Part shown: piece after piece, positions 44,779 through 53,706 of the stretch
Numbering within the stretch: position 1 is the first letter of the stretch
Layout of the letters: each line of letters begins with the position of its first letter
Assembly (NCBI RefSeq): GCF_002999235.1
Contig: NZ_CP027236.1
Span: 1,798,001-1,862,000, forward strand
DNA length: 64,000 nucleotides
Source of the DNA: Actinomyces sp. oral taxon 897
GTDB lineage: Bacteria > Actinomycetota > Actinomycetes > Actinomycetales > Actinomycetaceae
Direction: 5' to 3'
Program-made: the position numbers and the translations under genes
The notes under the pieces: model-generated
The model's input: only the letters and a program-made list of their open reading frames with translations
The model's database searches: none
Told to the model about the DNA's origin: nothing

Positions 44779-47718
44779 ATGGCGGACCCAGACGACGAGG
44801 ACCTCTCCCCGGAGGAGATCCTGAGGAAGGCCGAGGAGGCCTTTGACATGGGATGGCAGTTATTTAAAGCCAGGCAGCTGCCAGAGGCGATCGCAGCCTT
44901 TATGAAGGCGTTGGAACTCTATCGGCAGATTAAGGGCGCCAAGCATATGCAAGCCACCTGCCTGGCTCTCATCGGCTCGATTTTGAGCAGCACAAAACGA
45001 TACCAGGATTCCTTAACCATTTATGAGATGGCCTTGGAACTCTGGAATGATCTGCCAGGCACCGAGCTCCAGCAGGCCGCCTGCCTGTTCAATACCGGCA
45101 ACACCCTAGACGAGGTGGGCAGGTACGAGGAAGCCCTGACCACCTACCAGCAGGCCGCAGACTTCTTCCACACCCTGCCGGGCACCCAGAAGGAACAAGC
45201 CAGCTGCCTGTTTAACACCGGCAACACCTTACGCAGGGTGGGCAGGTACGAGGAGGCCCTGACCGCCTTCCAGCAGGCCCTGGCCGTCTATCGCACCCTG
45301 CCAGACACCGAGCGCCAGCAGGCCACCTGCCTGAACAACACCGGCAACACCCTGCGCAGGGTGGGCAGGTACGAGGAGGCCCTCACCTCCCACCGGGACG
45401 CCCTGGACCTCTACCGCACCCTGCCAGACACCGAGCGCCAGCAGGCCAACTGCCTGTTCAACACCGGTAACGCCCTGCACGAGACGGGTCGGTACGAGGA
45501 GGCCCTCACCTCCTACCGGGACGCCCTGGACACCTACCGCGCCCTGCCAGGCACCCAGCGCCAGCAGGCCAACTGCCTGTTCAACACCGGTAACGCCCTG
45601 CGCGAGGTAGAGCGGTACGAGGAGGCCCTCTCCTTCTACCGGGACGCCCTGGGCCTCTACCAGCAGGTTGACGGCGCCCAGAAGGACCAGGCCGACTGCC
45701 TGGTCAACACCGGCGCCACCCTGGTCGAGATGGGTCGGTACGAGGAGGCCCTCACCTCCTACCGGGACGCCCTGGACACCTACCGCGCCCTGCCAGGCAC
45801 CCAGCTCCAGCAGGCCAACTGCCTGTTCAACACCGGTAACGCCCTGCGCGAGGTAGAGCGGTACGAGGAGGCCCTCTCCTTCTACCGGGACGCCCTGGGC
45901 CTCTACCAGCAGGTTGACGGCGCCCAGAAGGACCAGGCCGACTGCCTGCTCAACACCGGCATCACCCTGGACGAGGTGGGCAGGTACGAGGAGGCCCTGA
46001 CCGTCTACCGGGACGCCCTGGACACCTACCGCGCCCTGCCAGGCACCCAGCGCCAGCAGGCCGACTGCCTGTTCAACACCGGTAACGCCCTGCGCGAGGT
46101 AGAGCGGTACGAGGAGGCCCTGGCCGCCCACCGGGACGCCCTGGACACCTACCGCGCCCTGCCAGGCACCCAGCGCCAGCAGGCCAACTGCCTGTTCAAC
46201 ACCGGTAACGCCCTGCACGAGACGGGTCGGTACGAGGAGGCCCTCACCTCCTACCGGGACGCCCTGGACACCTACCGCGCCCTGCCAGGCACCCAGCGCC
46301 AGCAGGCCAACTGCCTGAACAGCATCGGCACCGCCCTGCGCAAGACGGACCGGTACGAGGAGGCCCTCACCGCCTACCAGGACGCCCTGGGCCTCTACCA
46401 GCAGGTTGACGGCGCCCAGAAGGACCAGGCCGACTGCCTGGTCAACACCGGCATCACCCTGGACGAGGTGGGCAGGTACGAGGAGGCCCTCACCTCCTAC
46501 CGGGACGCCCTGGACACCTACCGCGCCCTGCCAGGCACCCAGCTCCAGCAGGCCAACTGCCTGAACAGCATCGGCACCGCCCTGCGCAAGACGGACCGGT
46601 ACGAGGAGGCCCTCACCGCCTACCAGGACGCCCTGGACCTCTACCAGCGGGTTGACGACACCCAGAAGGACCAGGCCGCCTGCCTGCTCGGCACCGGCAC
46701 CACCCTGCGCGAGGTGGGGCGGTACGAGGAGGCCCTGACCGTCTACCGGGACGCCCTGGACACCTACCGCGCCCTGCCAGGCACCCAGCGCCAGCAGGCC
46801 GACTGCCTGAACAACACCGGCATCACCCTGGCCGAGGCGGGCCGGTATGAGGAGGCTCTGGCTGCCTTCCAGCAGGCCCTGGCCGCCTATCGCACCCTGC
46901 CAGGCACCCAGCGCCAGCAGGCCAACTGCCTGGGCAACACCGGCCTCGCCCTAGGCGAGATAGGTCGGTACGAGGAGGCCCTCTCCTCCTACCGGGACGC
47001 CCTGGCCGCCTATCGCACCTTGCCAGGCACCCAGCGCCAGCAGGCCAACTGCCTGTTCAACACCGGCACCACCCTGTACGAGGTGGGCAGGTACGAGGAG
47101 GCCCTGACCGCCTACCGGGACGCCCTGGCCGCCTATCGCACCCTGCCAGGCACCGAGCGCCAGCAGGCCCTCTGCCTAGGCAACACCGGCACCGCCTTGG
47201 CTGAGGTGGGCCGGTACGAGGAGGCCCTCATCTCATGCAGGCAAGCTCTCACACCGGCAATTATCAACGCCCTGGACTCTAATGCTACTCGCTTCCAGTT
47301 CCCCACCGAGCACGACCGTCTCACCTGGATCACGGAAAGAGCAGAACCATCCCTGGCCCTCGCACTGAGCCTCGCCGACATCAATGGCCAGCCCGCCCTC
47401 ATCTCAGATCTCATTGCCACCTTCCGCACCGGCGGCAGCATTGATACCACCAGGCTGACGACACAGGGCAGGACAACCACGCCGGGGCTCATCACGCCCG
47501 ACCTCGCCATACATCCTGAACCCGACCCCCATCCCGTAGCCCCCGTGCCCACCGGCCTGGCCCTGACTGCCAGCCCACCCCTAGGGACCGACGCCGTCCT
47601 CTCCGCCAATATCCCCCGACGCCCCGGACCCGTCCTCCACATGCCCTACCACCGCACCGCCCTGGCCGACTACCGACAAGACGACGACACCACACGCCCC
47701 CACGCCCACTACCGGTGA
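44779..47718 (+). CDS. Large TPR protein with twenty tandem 40-residue repeats
   Basis: A 979-residue cytoplasmic protein: about 20 consecutive 40-residue TPR-type units (residues ~20-840, pattern A-x-CL-x-NTG-x(7)-GRYEEAL-x-x-Y-x-x-AL-x-x-YR-x-LPGT), then a ~130-residue C-terminal domain starting FPTEHDRLTWITERAE. TPR stacks form protein-binding superhelices. The middle units are nearly identical at DNA level over whole 120-bp steps, so copy number can change by recombination or slippage. The ATG follows ACAGGAGG. The C-terminal domain is shared with the TPR gene at 48.8 kb and recalls the region preceding effector domains in TPR-CHAT-like proteins, but no protease domain is present. Confidence 0.88.
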   Translation: MADPDDEDLSPEEILRKAEEAFDMGWQLFKARQLPEAIAAFMKALELYRQIKGAKHMQATCLALIGSILSSTKRYQDSLTIYEMALELWNDLPGTELQQAACLFNTGNTLDEVGRYEEALTTYQQAADFFHTLPGTQKEQASCLFNTGNTLRRVGRYEEALTAFQQALAVYRTLPDTERQQATCLNNTGNTLRRVGRYEEALTSHRDALDLYRTLPDTERQQANCLFNTGNALHETGRYEEALTSYRDALDTYRALPGTQRQQANCLFNTGNALREVERYEEALSFYRDALGLYQQVDGAQKDQADCLVNTGATLVEMGRYEEALTSYRDALDTYRALPGTQLQQANCLFNTGNALREVERYEEALSFYRDALGLYQQVDGAQKDQADCLLNTGITLDEVGRYEEALTVYRDALDTYRALPGTQRQQADCLFNTGNALREVERYEEALAAHRDALDTYRALPGTQRQQANCLFNTGNALHETGRYEEALTSYRDALDTYRALPGTQRQQANCLNSIGTALRKTDRYEEALTAYQDALGLYQQVDGAQKDQADCLVNTGITLDEVGRYEEALTSYRDALDTYRALPGTQLQQANCLNSIGTALRKTDRYEEALTAYQDALDLYQRVDDTQKDQAACLLGTGTTLREVGRYEEALTVYRDALDTYRALPGTQRQQADCLNNTGITLAEAGRYEEALAAFQQALAAYRTLPGTQRQQANCLGNTGLALGEIGRYEEALSSYRDALAAYRTLPGTQRQQANCLFNTGTTLYEVGRYEEALTAYRDALAAYRTLPGTERQQALCLGNTGTALAEVGRYEEALISCRQALTPAIINALDSNATRFQFPTEHDRLTWITERAEPSLALALSLADINGQPALISDLIATFRTGGSIDTTRLTTQGRTTTPGLITPDLAIHPEPDPHPVAPVPTGLALTASPPLGTDAVLSANIPRRPGPVLHMPYHRTALADYRQDDDTTRPHAHYR

Positions 47719-47860
47719 CCTGTGTGCAGGGTGAGACTTCCACACGCCCGTCCGGCAGGTCGTAGCGCCCGCCTCAGTGCCGTTAGCTATTGCCATGGTC
47801 ACAGCGCACGCCTCTTGACGGATGCGTCTGTGGCCGCGGCAGGGACGTCGGGCTCGCCTG

Positions 47861-47879
47861 GCAGCACAATATGTGCTGC
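47861..47879. promoter_or_regulatory. 19-bp palindrome upstream of the second TPR gene
   Basis: GCAGCACAATATGTGCTGC has perfect 8-bp arms around ATA and ends 32 bp before the start. It could be an operator or a leader hairpin. It is AT-richer at its centre than the surroundings. Confidence 0.45.
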
Positions 47880-47911
47880 AATGGGGCACACACGACGGAC
47901 AGGAGATGACC

Positions 47912-48693
47912 ATGACGGACCCGGACGAGGCTGACCTCTCCCCAGAGGAGATCCTGAGGGAAGCTGAAACCGCTTTTAGCAAAGCGGCCCGATTGTTCGC
48001 CACCGGGCACCAGGAGAAGTCGATCATAGCTTTCACGGAGGCTCTCGAGCTCTACAGTCAGGTGGAGGGCACCGAGCGCCAGCAGGCCGACTGTCTTGCC
48101 AATATTGGCGACGCCCTGAATGCAACGAAGTGTTACGAGCCTTCTCTAACAGCTTACTCGGTCGCCCTGGACTTCTACCGCGGCCTGCCTGGCACGGAAC
48201 GTCGACAAGCCGAATGCCTGTACAACGCGGGTGTCACCTTGAATGAGCTGGGGCGTCACGAGGAGTCCCTGACCCTCTACAGGAAGTCTCTGAGTCTCTG
48301 CCAGCACCTACCCGGCACAGAGCGCCGACAGGCGAGCTGCCTTATCAATATCGGGGTCATCTTGTGCAGGCTGGAGCGCTATGAGGAGGCGCTGACCGTA
48401 TACGAGGTAGCCCTGAGGCTCTACCGCGCTCTACCCGACGCCGAGCGGGAGCGGGCCGACTGCCTGAACAATACCGGCATCGTTATGTACGCGCTAGGGC
48501 GCCGCGAAGAGGCCCTCGACTACTACCGGCAGGCCCTCGACCTTTCCGCGACCTGCCCGGTAGCGAGCGGGACCGGGCCGCCTGCTCATACAATATCAGC
48601 ACTGCACTGCACAAGACAGGCCGCCACGAGGAGGCGCTCGCCTTCTACCAGCAGACCCAGGAGGTCTACCCCCAGCCTGACGGGGGCCGGTAG
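47912..48693 (+). pseudogene. Frameshifted TPR gene (six units)
   Basis: Reads from an ATG with AGGAG seven bases upstream through about five 40-residue TPR units, then loses frame near 48545. There CTTTCCGCGACCTG stands where relatives have CTTTACCGCGACCTG; one base is missing. In the +1 frame the text resumes perfectly (RDLPGSERDRAACSYNIS, TGRHEEALAFYQQTQEVYPQ) to a TAG at 48691-48693. This is the same ending as the TPR gene at 50.3-51.5 kb. Unrepaired, the frame would run to 48757 with a meaningless tail. Either the gene is inactivated or the base was lost in sequencing; a C/T-rich context makes both possible. Confidence 0.8.
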
Positions 48694-48809
48694 CCAGGAG
48701 GAAGTGGTACACAGAAAAACGAAGCAACGCCTACCCGAGACACCAACCAGCCGCTGAGCCGGCGTTTATTATAGAACGTTTACGAACAGGCAGTCAGGAG
48801 CCGAGAACA

Positions 48810-50252
48810 TTGAACCACCTGACAGAAGAGTATCAGCACACGGCAGACAAATTATTTGACACGGGTATTGACCTGACTGACGCAAAGCGTTATCCCGAGG
48901 CGCTGACGGCGTTCCGTCGCGCCCTGGACCTCTACCGTCAAACGGGTGATACCCACGAAGATCTTGCCGACTGCCTGACCAATATTGGCGTCACCCTGCG
49001 CCGGGTGGGACAGCACGAAGAGGCACTGACCTCCTACAGGCAGGCCCTGGACATTTACCGACGCATTGACGGCACCGAACATGATAGAGCTCGTTGCCTC
49101 GTCAATACAGGAAACACCCTGCGTTACGTGGAACGCTACCAGGAGGCAGTTGACGCTTACCAGCAGGCCCTGAGCCTCTATCAGCACAAAAAGAATACCG
49201 GATTCCAGAAGGCTGAATGCCTGCACAACATCGGCCTCACTCTGAGTGACACGGGACGGTACGAGGAGGCTCTCACTGCTTACCGGCAGGCCCTGGCACT
49301 GTACCGCGACCTGCCGGACACCAAGCAGAATCAGGCCAACTGCCTGACCAATATCGGCGCCACCCTGCATGAGAATGGACGCTACGAGGAAGCTCTCGCC
49401 TCTTACCAAGATGCTCTTAACATCTACCGAGATCTTCCAGGCGCCGAACAGCTTCAGGCTATCGTCCTGTACGACACCGGCGTCACCCTAGACAAAGCAG
49501 GACAACAGGAAGATGCTCTGGACGCCTACCGTGACGCCCTGGAAATTTACCGTGATCAGCCTGACTCCGAGCAGGATCAGGCCAACTGCCTGATCAACAT
49601 GGGTGTCATCCTGGACGACGTCGACTGTTATGAGAGGGCGCTGACCACCTACCATGACGCCCTGGTCCTCTACCGGAAGGTGGACGGGACCGAACTTCAG
49701 CAGGCTCACTGTCTGAACAATACTGGTGATACTCTAGACAGTATAGGGCAGCACAAGGAGGCTCTGCCCTTCTACGAGCAGGCACTCGCCCCGGTGCTCA
49801 TCGGCGCCCTGGAGTCCGACGCCGCCCGTTTCCAGTTCCCCACCGAGCGCGACCGCCTCACCTGGCTCACCGAGCGAGCGGTACCAGCCCTGGCGCTCGC
49901 CCTGGAGCTTGCTTCCAGGAACGACCGGCCCGACCTTGTCTCAGACCTCATTGCCACATCCCGCACCGGCGGCAGCGTGGACACTGCCGCGCTGACGGCG
50001 TCGGGCCATGGCGTCCGTACAGGACGCGGCGAACCGAACGTCGCCGCCGGTCTTGGACCCAGCACGCCTCCCACAAACCTCGTACCCACTAGCCTGGCCC
50101 TGACCGCCGGTCCACCTCTGGGGACCGCCGCCACACCGTCCGCCAACCTCCCCCGACGCCCCGGCCCCGTCCTCCACATGCCCTACCACCGCACCGCCCT
50201 GGCTGGCTACCGTCCCGACGGGCCGCAGCGCGCCCACGCCCGCTACCGGTGA
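48810..50252 (+). CDS. TPR protein with eight repeats and the shared C-terminal domain
   Basis: A 480-residue protein starting at a TTG, with AGGAG ten bases upstream and no better start. Eight 40-residue TPR units cover residues ~10-325, more diverged from each other than in the 979-residue paralogue. The C-terminal domain (FPTERDRLTWLTERAVPAL through RRPGPVLHMPYHRTALAGYRP) matches that paralogue closely. The function is unknown; the shared end suggests both bind the same partner while the TPR parts differ in length. Confidence 0.85.
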   Translation: MNHLTEEYQHTADKLFDTGIDLTDAKRYPEALTAFRRALDLYRQTGDTHEDLADCLTNIGVTLRRVGQHEEALTSYRQALDIYRRIDGTEHDRARCLVNTGNTLRYVERYQEAVDAYQQALSLYQHKKNTGFQKAECLHNIGLTLSDTGRYEEALTAYRQALALYRDLPDTKQNQANCLTNIGATLHENGRYEEALASYQDALNIYRDLPGAEQLQAIVLYDTGVTLDKAGQQEDALDAYRDALEIYRDQPDSEQDQANCLINMGVILDDVDCYERALTTYHDALVLYRKVDGTELQQAHCLNNTGDTLDSIGQHKEALPFYEQALAPVLIGALESDAARFQFPTERDRLTWLTERAVPALALALELASRNDRPDLVSDLIATSRTGGSVDTAALTASGHGVRTGRGEPNVAAGLGPSTPPTNLVPTSLALTAGPPLGTAATPSANLPRRPGPVLHMPYHRTALAGYRPDGPQRAHARYR

Positions 50253-50320
50253 CCGGAGCTCGCACGGACCAACACTCCCCGCGACAAGACACGACCGCCA
50301 ACGACAGACAGGAAACGATA

Positions 50321-51472
50321 ATGACGAAACCAAGTGCACCAGAACCCTCCCAGGAGGAGGTACTCAGGAAAGCTCAAAAGGCTTTTCATGACGCGGATCT
50401 TCTGTCTGAGACCGGGCACGCGGAGGATGCGGTCGAGGCCCTCACGCAGGCCCTGGACCTTTACCGCAGACTTCCCGACACAGAACAGGACCAGGCCGAC
50501 TGCCTGTATAACACCGCCGTCATCCTGGAGGAGGCAGGACAGTTCGACAGGTCCCTCACCACCTACCAGCAGACCCTGGACCTCTACCGTGGTCTGCCCG
50601 GCACCGAACAGAATCAGGCCCTCTGCCTGGGCAGTACCGGATTCAACCTGTATGAGATGGGTCGTTACACGGATGCCTTCAACTTCTACGTCGACGCCCT
50701 GGAGATCTACCACACCCTGCCCGACGCCGAGCAGGACCGGGCTGTCTGCCTGGACCGCATTGGCCTCACCTTGAGTGAGCTGGGACGTAACGAGAACGCC
50801 CTCAACTTCTACCGCGGCGCCCTGGAGGCCTACCGCACCTTACCGGACACCCACCACCAGCAGGCTGACTGCCTGCACAACCTCGCCCAGAGCCTGCGCG
50901 AGGTAGGGCAGTTCGAGCAGGCCCTGGACTCCTACCGGCAGGCCCTGGAGATCTACCGCCAGATGGGAAACACCCTCCCCCAGCAGGCCAACTGTCTGCA
51001 CTGCATTGGCTCCACCCTGGGTAGCCTGGGGCAGGCTGACCAGGCCGTGGAGCCCTACCGGCAGGCCCTGGAAACCTACCGTCAGATGGGAAACACCCTC
51101 CCCCAGCAGGCTGACTGCCTGCACGACCTCGGCCGGGCCCTGCGCAAGACCGGGCAGTTCGAGCAGTCCGCGGACTCCTACCGACAGGCCCTGGATATCT
51201 GCATCCAGATAGAGGGAGGCAAGCACTATCAGGCCGTTTGTCTGTATAATATCGGCATCTCCCTGCACCTGGCGGATCACTTCGAGGAGGCCCTGGACTC
51301 CTACCGGCAGGCCCTGAGACTGTACCGCCAGGTGGACGGAACCGAGTCTCAGCAGGCCAGGTGCCTGACCAATACCGGTGTCGTCCTGGACGACATGGGC
51401 CGCCACGAGGAGGCGCTCGCCTTCTACCAGCAGGCCCAGGAGATCTACCCCCAACCTGACGGGGGCCGGTAG
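50321..51472 (+). CDS. TPR protein with nine repeats lacking the C-terminal domain
   Basis: A 383-residue protein with about nine 40-residue TPR units and an abrupt end, EIYPQPDGGR. The shared C-terminal domain of its neighbours is missing, but a decayed copy of that domain's coding sequence follows directly after the stop. It is therefore probably a shortened descendant of a full-length TPR gene. AGGAAA lies before the ATG. Units 5 and 6 both carry IYRQMGNTLPQQ-like text, a recent internal duplication. Confidence 0.85.
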   Translation: MTKPSAPEPSQEEVLRKAQKAFHDADLLSETGHAEDAVEALTQALDLYRRLPDTEQDQADCLYNTAVILEEAGQFDRSLTTYQQTLDLYRGLPGTEQNQALCLGSTGFNLYEMGRYTDAFNFYVDALEIYHTLPDAEQDRAVCLDRIGLTLSELGRNENALNFYRGALEAYRTLPDTHHQQADCLHNLAQSLREVGQFEQALDSYRQALEIYRQMGNTLPQQANCLHCIGSTLGSLGQADQAVEPYRQALETYRQMGNTLPQQADCLHDLGRALRKTGQFEQSADSYRQALDICIQIEGGKHYQAVCLYNIGISLHLADHFEEALDSYRQALRLYRQVDGTESQQARCLTNTGVVLDDMGRHEEALAFYQQAQEIYPQPDGGR

Positions 51473-51477
51473 CAGGA

Positions 51478-51665
51478 GGCGCGCCCCGGACCCGTCTTCC
51501 ACATGCCCCACCACCGCACCGCCCTGGCTGGCTACCGTCCCGGCGGGCCACTCGGTGCGGGGCGCTCCCGATCATGGGGCCCGTGAGGGCGAGAGCTTCC
51601 GCAACGGGCCACTCGGTGCGGGGTTCTCCCTGGCGGGCCGCAGCGCGCCCACGCCCGCTACCGGT
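51478..51665 (+). pseudogene. Decayed end of a TPR gene interrupted by a repeat pair
   Basis: The DNA matches the last codons of the neighbouring TPR genes (RRPGPVLHMPYHRTALAGYRP and then GPQRAHARYR-stop) but is split after CCCGGCGGGCC by about 80 bp. The intruding DNA contains CGGGCCACTCGGTGCGGGG twice, 61 bp apart (51544 and 51605), and ends with another GGCGGGCC, after which the TPR text resumes. This captures a repeat insertion with a before-and-after comparison. Confidence 0.75.
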
Positions 51666-51733
51666 GACCCCGGGGGCTTCTCCTGGGACGGTGCTCCACC
51701 CTCCGGAGACGGTAGCCTGGGCCCTGCGGCGGA

Positions 51734-52585
51734 TCATCCCTTACGTGTGGTGGTCCCGTCCCCGAAGAAGTCGTCACGCGTGTGGTAGACGGAGCCGTCC
51801 GACCCCCGGGTCGTGTAACCGTCCCCAAGGAAGTCCTTGGTCGTGTGGTAGACGGTCCCGTCCGAGCCCCGGGTGGTCGTGCCGCCACCAAGGAAGTCGC
51901 TGGTCGTGTGGAAAGTGACCCCGTTCGACCCCCGGGTGGTGGTCCCGTCGCCAAGGAAGTCCCTGGTCGTGTGGAAAGTGGTCCCGTCAGATCCCCGGGT
52001 CGTGTAACCGTCCCCGAAGAAGTCCCTGGTGGTATGGAAGGTGTCCGACCCTCCGAACCCGCCGGCAGGCGTCGCGCCAATGGCGCCCCCGCCCACCGAG
52101 CCCACACCGGAGTAGCCTCCCCTGTAGGAATAGGTGACCGACGACGACCCGCCATCCTTGGAGGTCAGGACGGCGAGAACGGCGACCGCGGATATCACCC
52201 ACACACCCGTGACAATAATCGTCCCCTGGTACTGGAACCAACGGAAGCCGAAGAGAGAGACGACAAACAGCGCCAATGAGACAGCGACGGCGAACAGCAG
52301 CGAGCCTATGAACGCACCGACAGGGAAGAGGACCGCTGAGACAACAGTCAGGTCCTTTCCTCGGCTACCGGAGAGGCGGCTTATCACGACCCCGATGGCG
52401 CAGCCGACAACCCCTCCCATCACGGCATAGTTCTGCGCCGCCGCAATAAGCGTGTCGTTCGTCGCGGAAGAGGCTCCGGTTGAGAAGCTCATACTTGAGA
52501 AGCCCAGAACCAGCAGCCCGGTGGACACCCACATAAGGGCGCCGAAGATGGCATAGGAGAAACCTAATCTCAGTGTCGTAAGCAC
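51734..52585 (-). CDS. Membrane protein with C-terminal 20-residue repeats
   Basis: A 283-residue protein: four predicted membrane helices in the first ~150 residues, a Gly/Ser-rich linker, then five or so repeats of about 20 residues (FLGDGTTTRGSDGTTFHTT and variants) to the end. The repeats alternate charged, Gly and aromatic residues and resemble short beta-hairpin repeats; no family is recognised. The DNA repeats at 60-bp steps in frame, unlike the non-coding 57-64-bp arrays elsewhere. The start is GTG (52583-52585). It is convergent with the TPR cluster. Confidence 0.78.
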   Translation of the reverse strand: MLTTLRLGFSYAIFGALMWVSTGLLVLGFSSMSFSTGASSATNDTLIAAAQNYAVMGGVVGCAIGVVISRLSGSRGKDLTVVSAVLFPVGAFIGSLLFAVAVSLALFVVSLFGFRWFQYQGTIIVTGVWVISAVAVLAVLTSKDGGSSSVTYSYRGGYSGVGSVGGGAIGATPAGGFGGSDTFHTTRDFFGDGYTTRGSDGTTFHTTRDFLGDGTTTRGSNGVTFHTTSDFLGGGTTTRGSDGTVYHTTKDFLGDGYTTRGSDGSVYHTRDDFFGDGTTTRKG

Positions 52586-52737
52586 GAGGCGATCGTAGCG
52601 ACCCCGTCAACGTCCTGACAAGTACCAGAACTTGTACTCCCGCCCCTCGCCAGCGGGCGGCCCCACGCCAGGAGCAGGAGCGCGGACGCCCGTGGTGTCT
52701 CCTGGTGCGGATCCGGGTGGTGGGGGTGTCTGTCGAG

Positions 52738-52905
52738 CTCTCCCGGCGCAAATCAAGGCGGATTTATCCGACAAACCGGATAATCTGTCGTCTGTCTGCT
52801 GGCCCGGTTCGTGTGCGTGTCGCAATCTGAGGATCAGAACGAGGGTCACTCTTGACCGCGTCGGGGCCCGGGCTCCTGACCTGCGTGGACATTGGGTGTA
52901 CAACA
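52738..52905. mobile_element. MITE-like element, truncated copy 3
   Basis: One intact terminal repeat (TGTCGCAATCTGAGGATCAG, from 52818) and half the core up to GGACATTGGGTGTACA, then the similarity stops just before the 3' end of the neighbouring gene; the second terminal repeat is gone. The ~75 bp outside the intact end match, in reverse, the DNA outside the copy at 61.0 kb (GCACACGAACCGGG, AGCAGACAGACG), so the real repeat unit is longer than the inverted-repeat part. Confidence 0.75.
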
Positions 52906-52911
52906 TGGCAC

Positions 52912-53706
52912 TCACCTCCTTCCACCAAGGACACGCCTGCCCCAGCCAAGAAGCAGGTGGGCCAGGACGAATGCCAGCCCGTACCCGAGGACGACGCCCA
53001 GGTTCGTCCCCGGCAGCAGGCAGCTACCGGAGGACACGCTCGCCGACCCCGACACCGGCACCGCGGCCCCCGCACCCGCCCCGTAGCCTCCCCACAGGAC
53101 CAGCGGCGTGGCCAGGAGCACCGCCTCCAGCCCCGCGAGGGCCACGGCCGCCAGCGGCAGCAGGGCGATGACCGCCCCCAGGGCCAGCCCCAGCAGGCCC
53201 ATGAGCGGCGCCGCGGCGGCCCCGTGCCGCAGCGCCTCCGGTCCCCACCCCGCCGACACCGACCCGATCGCCAGGACCCCGCCGAACCAGCCCAGACCCG
53301 TCGTCTCCACCCCCGCGCCCGCGCCCTCCGGGAGTCTTCCGCGCACACCGGGCAGCAGGAGCGTCCCGGCGGCGGCCCCCATAGCGATGAGCCCCACCGA
53401 GCGCACCGGGGTGACGACGTCGAAGCCGCACCCGGTGCCCGCTCCCAGGAGCGCCAGCACGAAGGGCGTCGAAGCCACCAGCCCCAGTACCGAGGCCGAC
53501 CAGGCCAGCGGCTGCCAGAGGGGGTCCAGGAGCACGGCCGCCGCGGTGAACACCGCAATGAGCACGCCGGTGCCCCAGCCCGCCGACTCCCAGCCGAGCC
53601 AGCCCGTGGACGTGGACGCCGCCACCGTGGTGACGGCCCCCGCCAGCAGCGCCACCGGGGCACGCCCCGCCCTCCCCGGCCGCGGGGCTCCCAGGAGCGC
53701 GCTCAC
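52912..53706 (-). CDS. Polytopic membrane protein, last gene of the ATPase-nuclease operon
   Basis: A 264-residue protein with about eight hydrophobic segments and Gly/Ala-rich loops; no family recognised. The GTG start overlaps the stop of the nuclease-like gene (GTGA), so production is tied to it. That tight coupling would fit an immunity or anchoring partner, but membrane immunity to a nuclease would be unusual. The truncated MITE-like element abuts its stop codon. Confidence 0.72.
   Translation of the reverse strand: MSALLGAPRPGRAGRAPVALLAGAVTTVAASTSTGWLGWESAGWGTGVLIAVFTAAAVLLDPLWQPLAWSASVLGLVASTPFVLALLGAGTGCGFDVVTPVRSVGLIAMGAAAGTLLLPGVRGRLPEGAGAGVETTGLGWFGGVLAIGSVSAGWGPEALRHGAAAAPLMGLLGLALGAVIALLPLAAVALAGLEAVLLATPLVLWGGYGAGAGAAVPVSGSASVSSGSCLLPGTNLGVVLGYGLAFVLAHLLLGWGRRVLGGRR

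Noticed and set aside
44779..47718. CHAT or caspase-like effector domain at the end of the large TPR protein
   Set aside because: The C-terminal ~130 residues show no His-Cys protease motifs; only the preceding linker recalls TPR-CHAT proteins.
51440..51472. C-terminal GG tails (PDGGR in two TPR proteins; LGGRR and TGGRP in two membrane proteins) as ubiquitin-like modifiers trimmed by the JAB domain
   Set aside because: Gly/Arg-rich ends are common in GC-rich genomes, and none of these proteins has a beta-grasp domain; too weak to claim.
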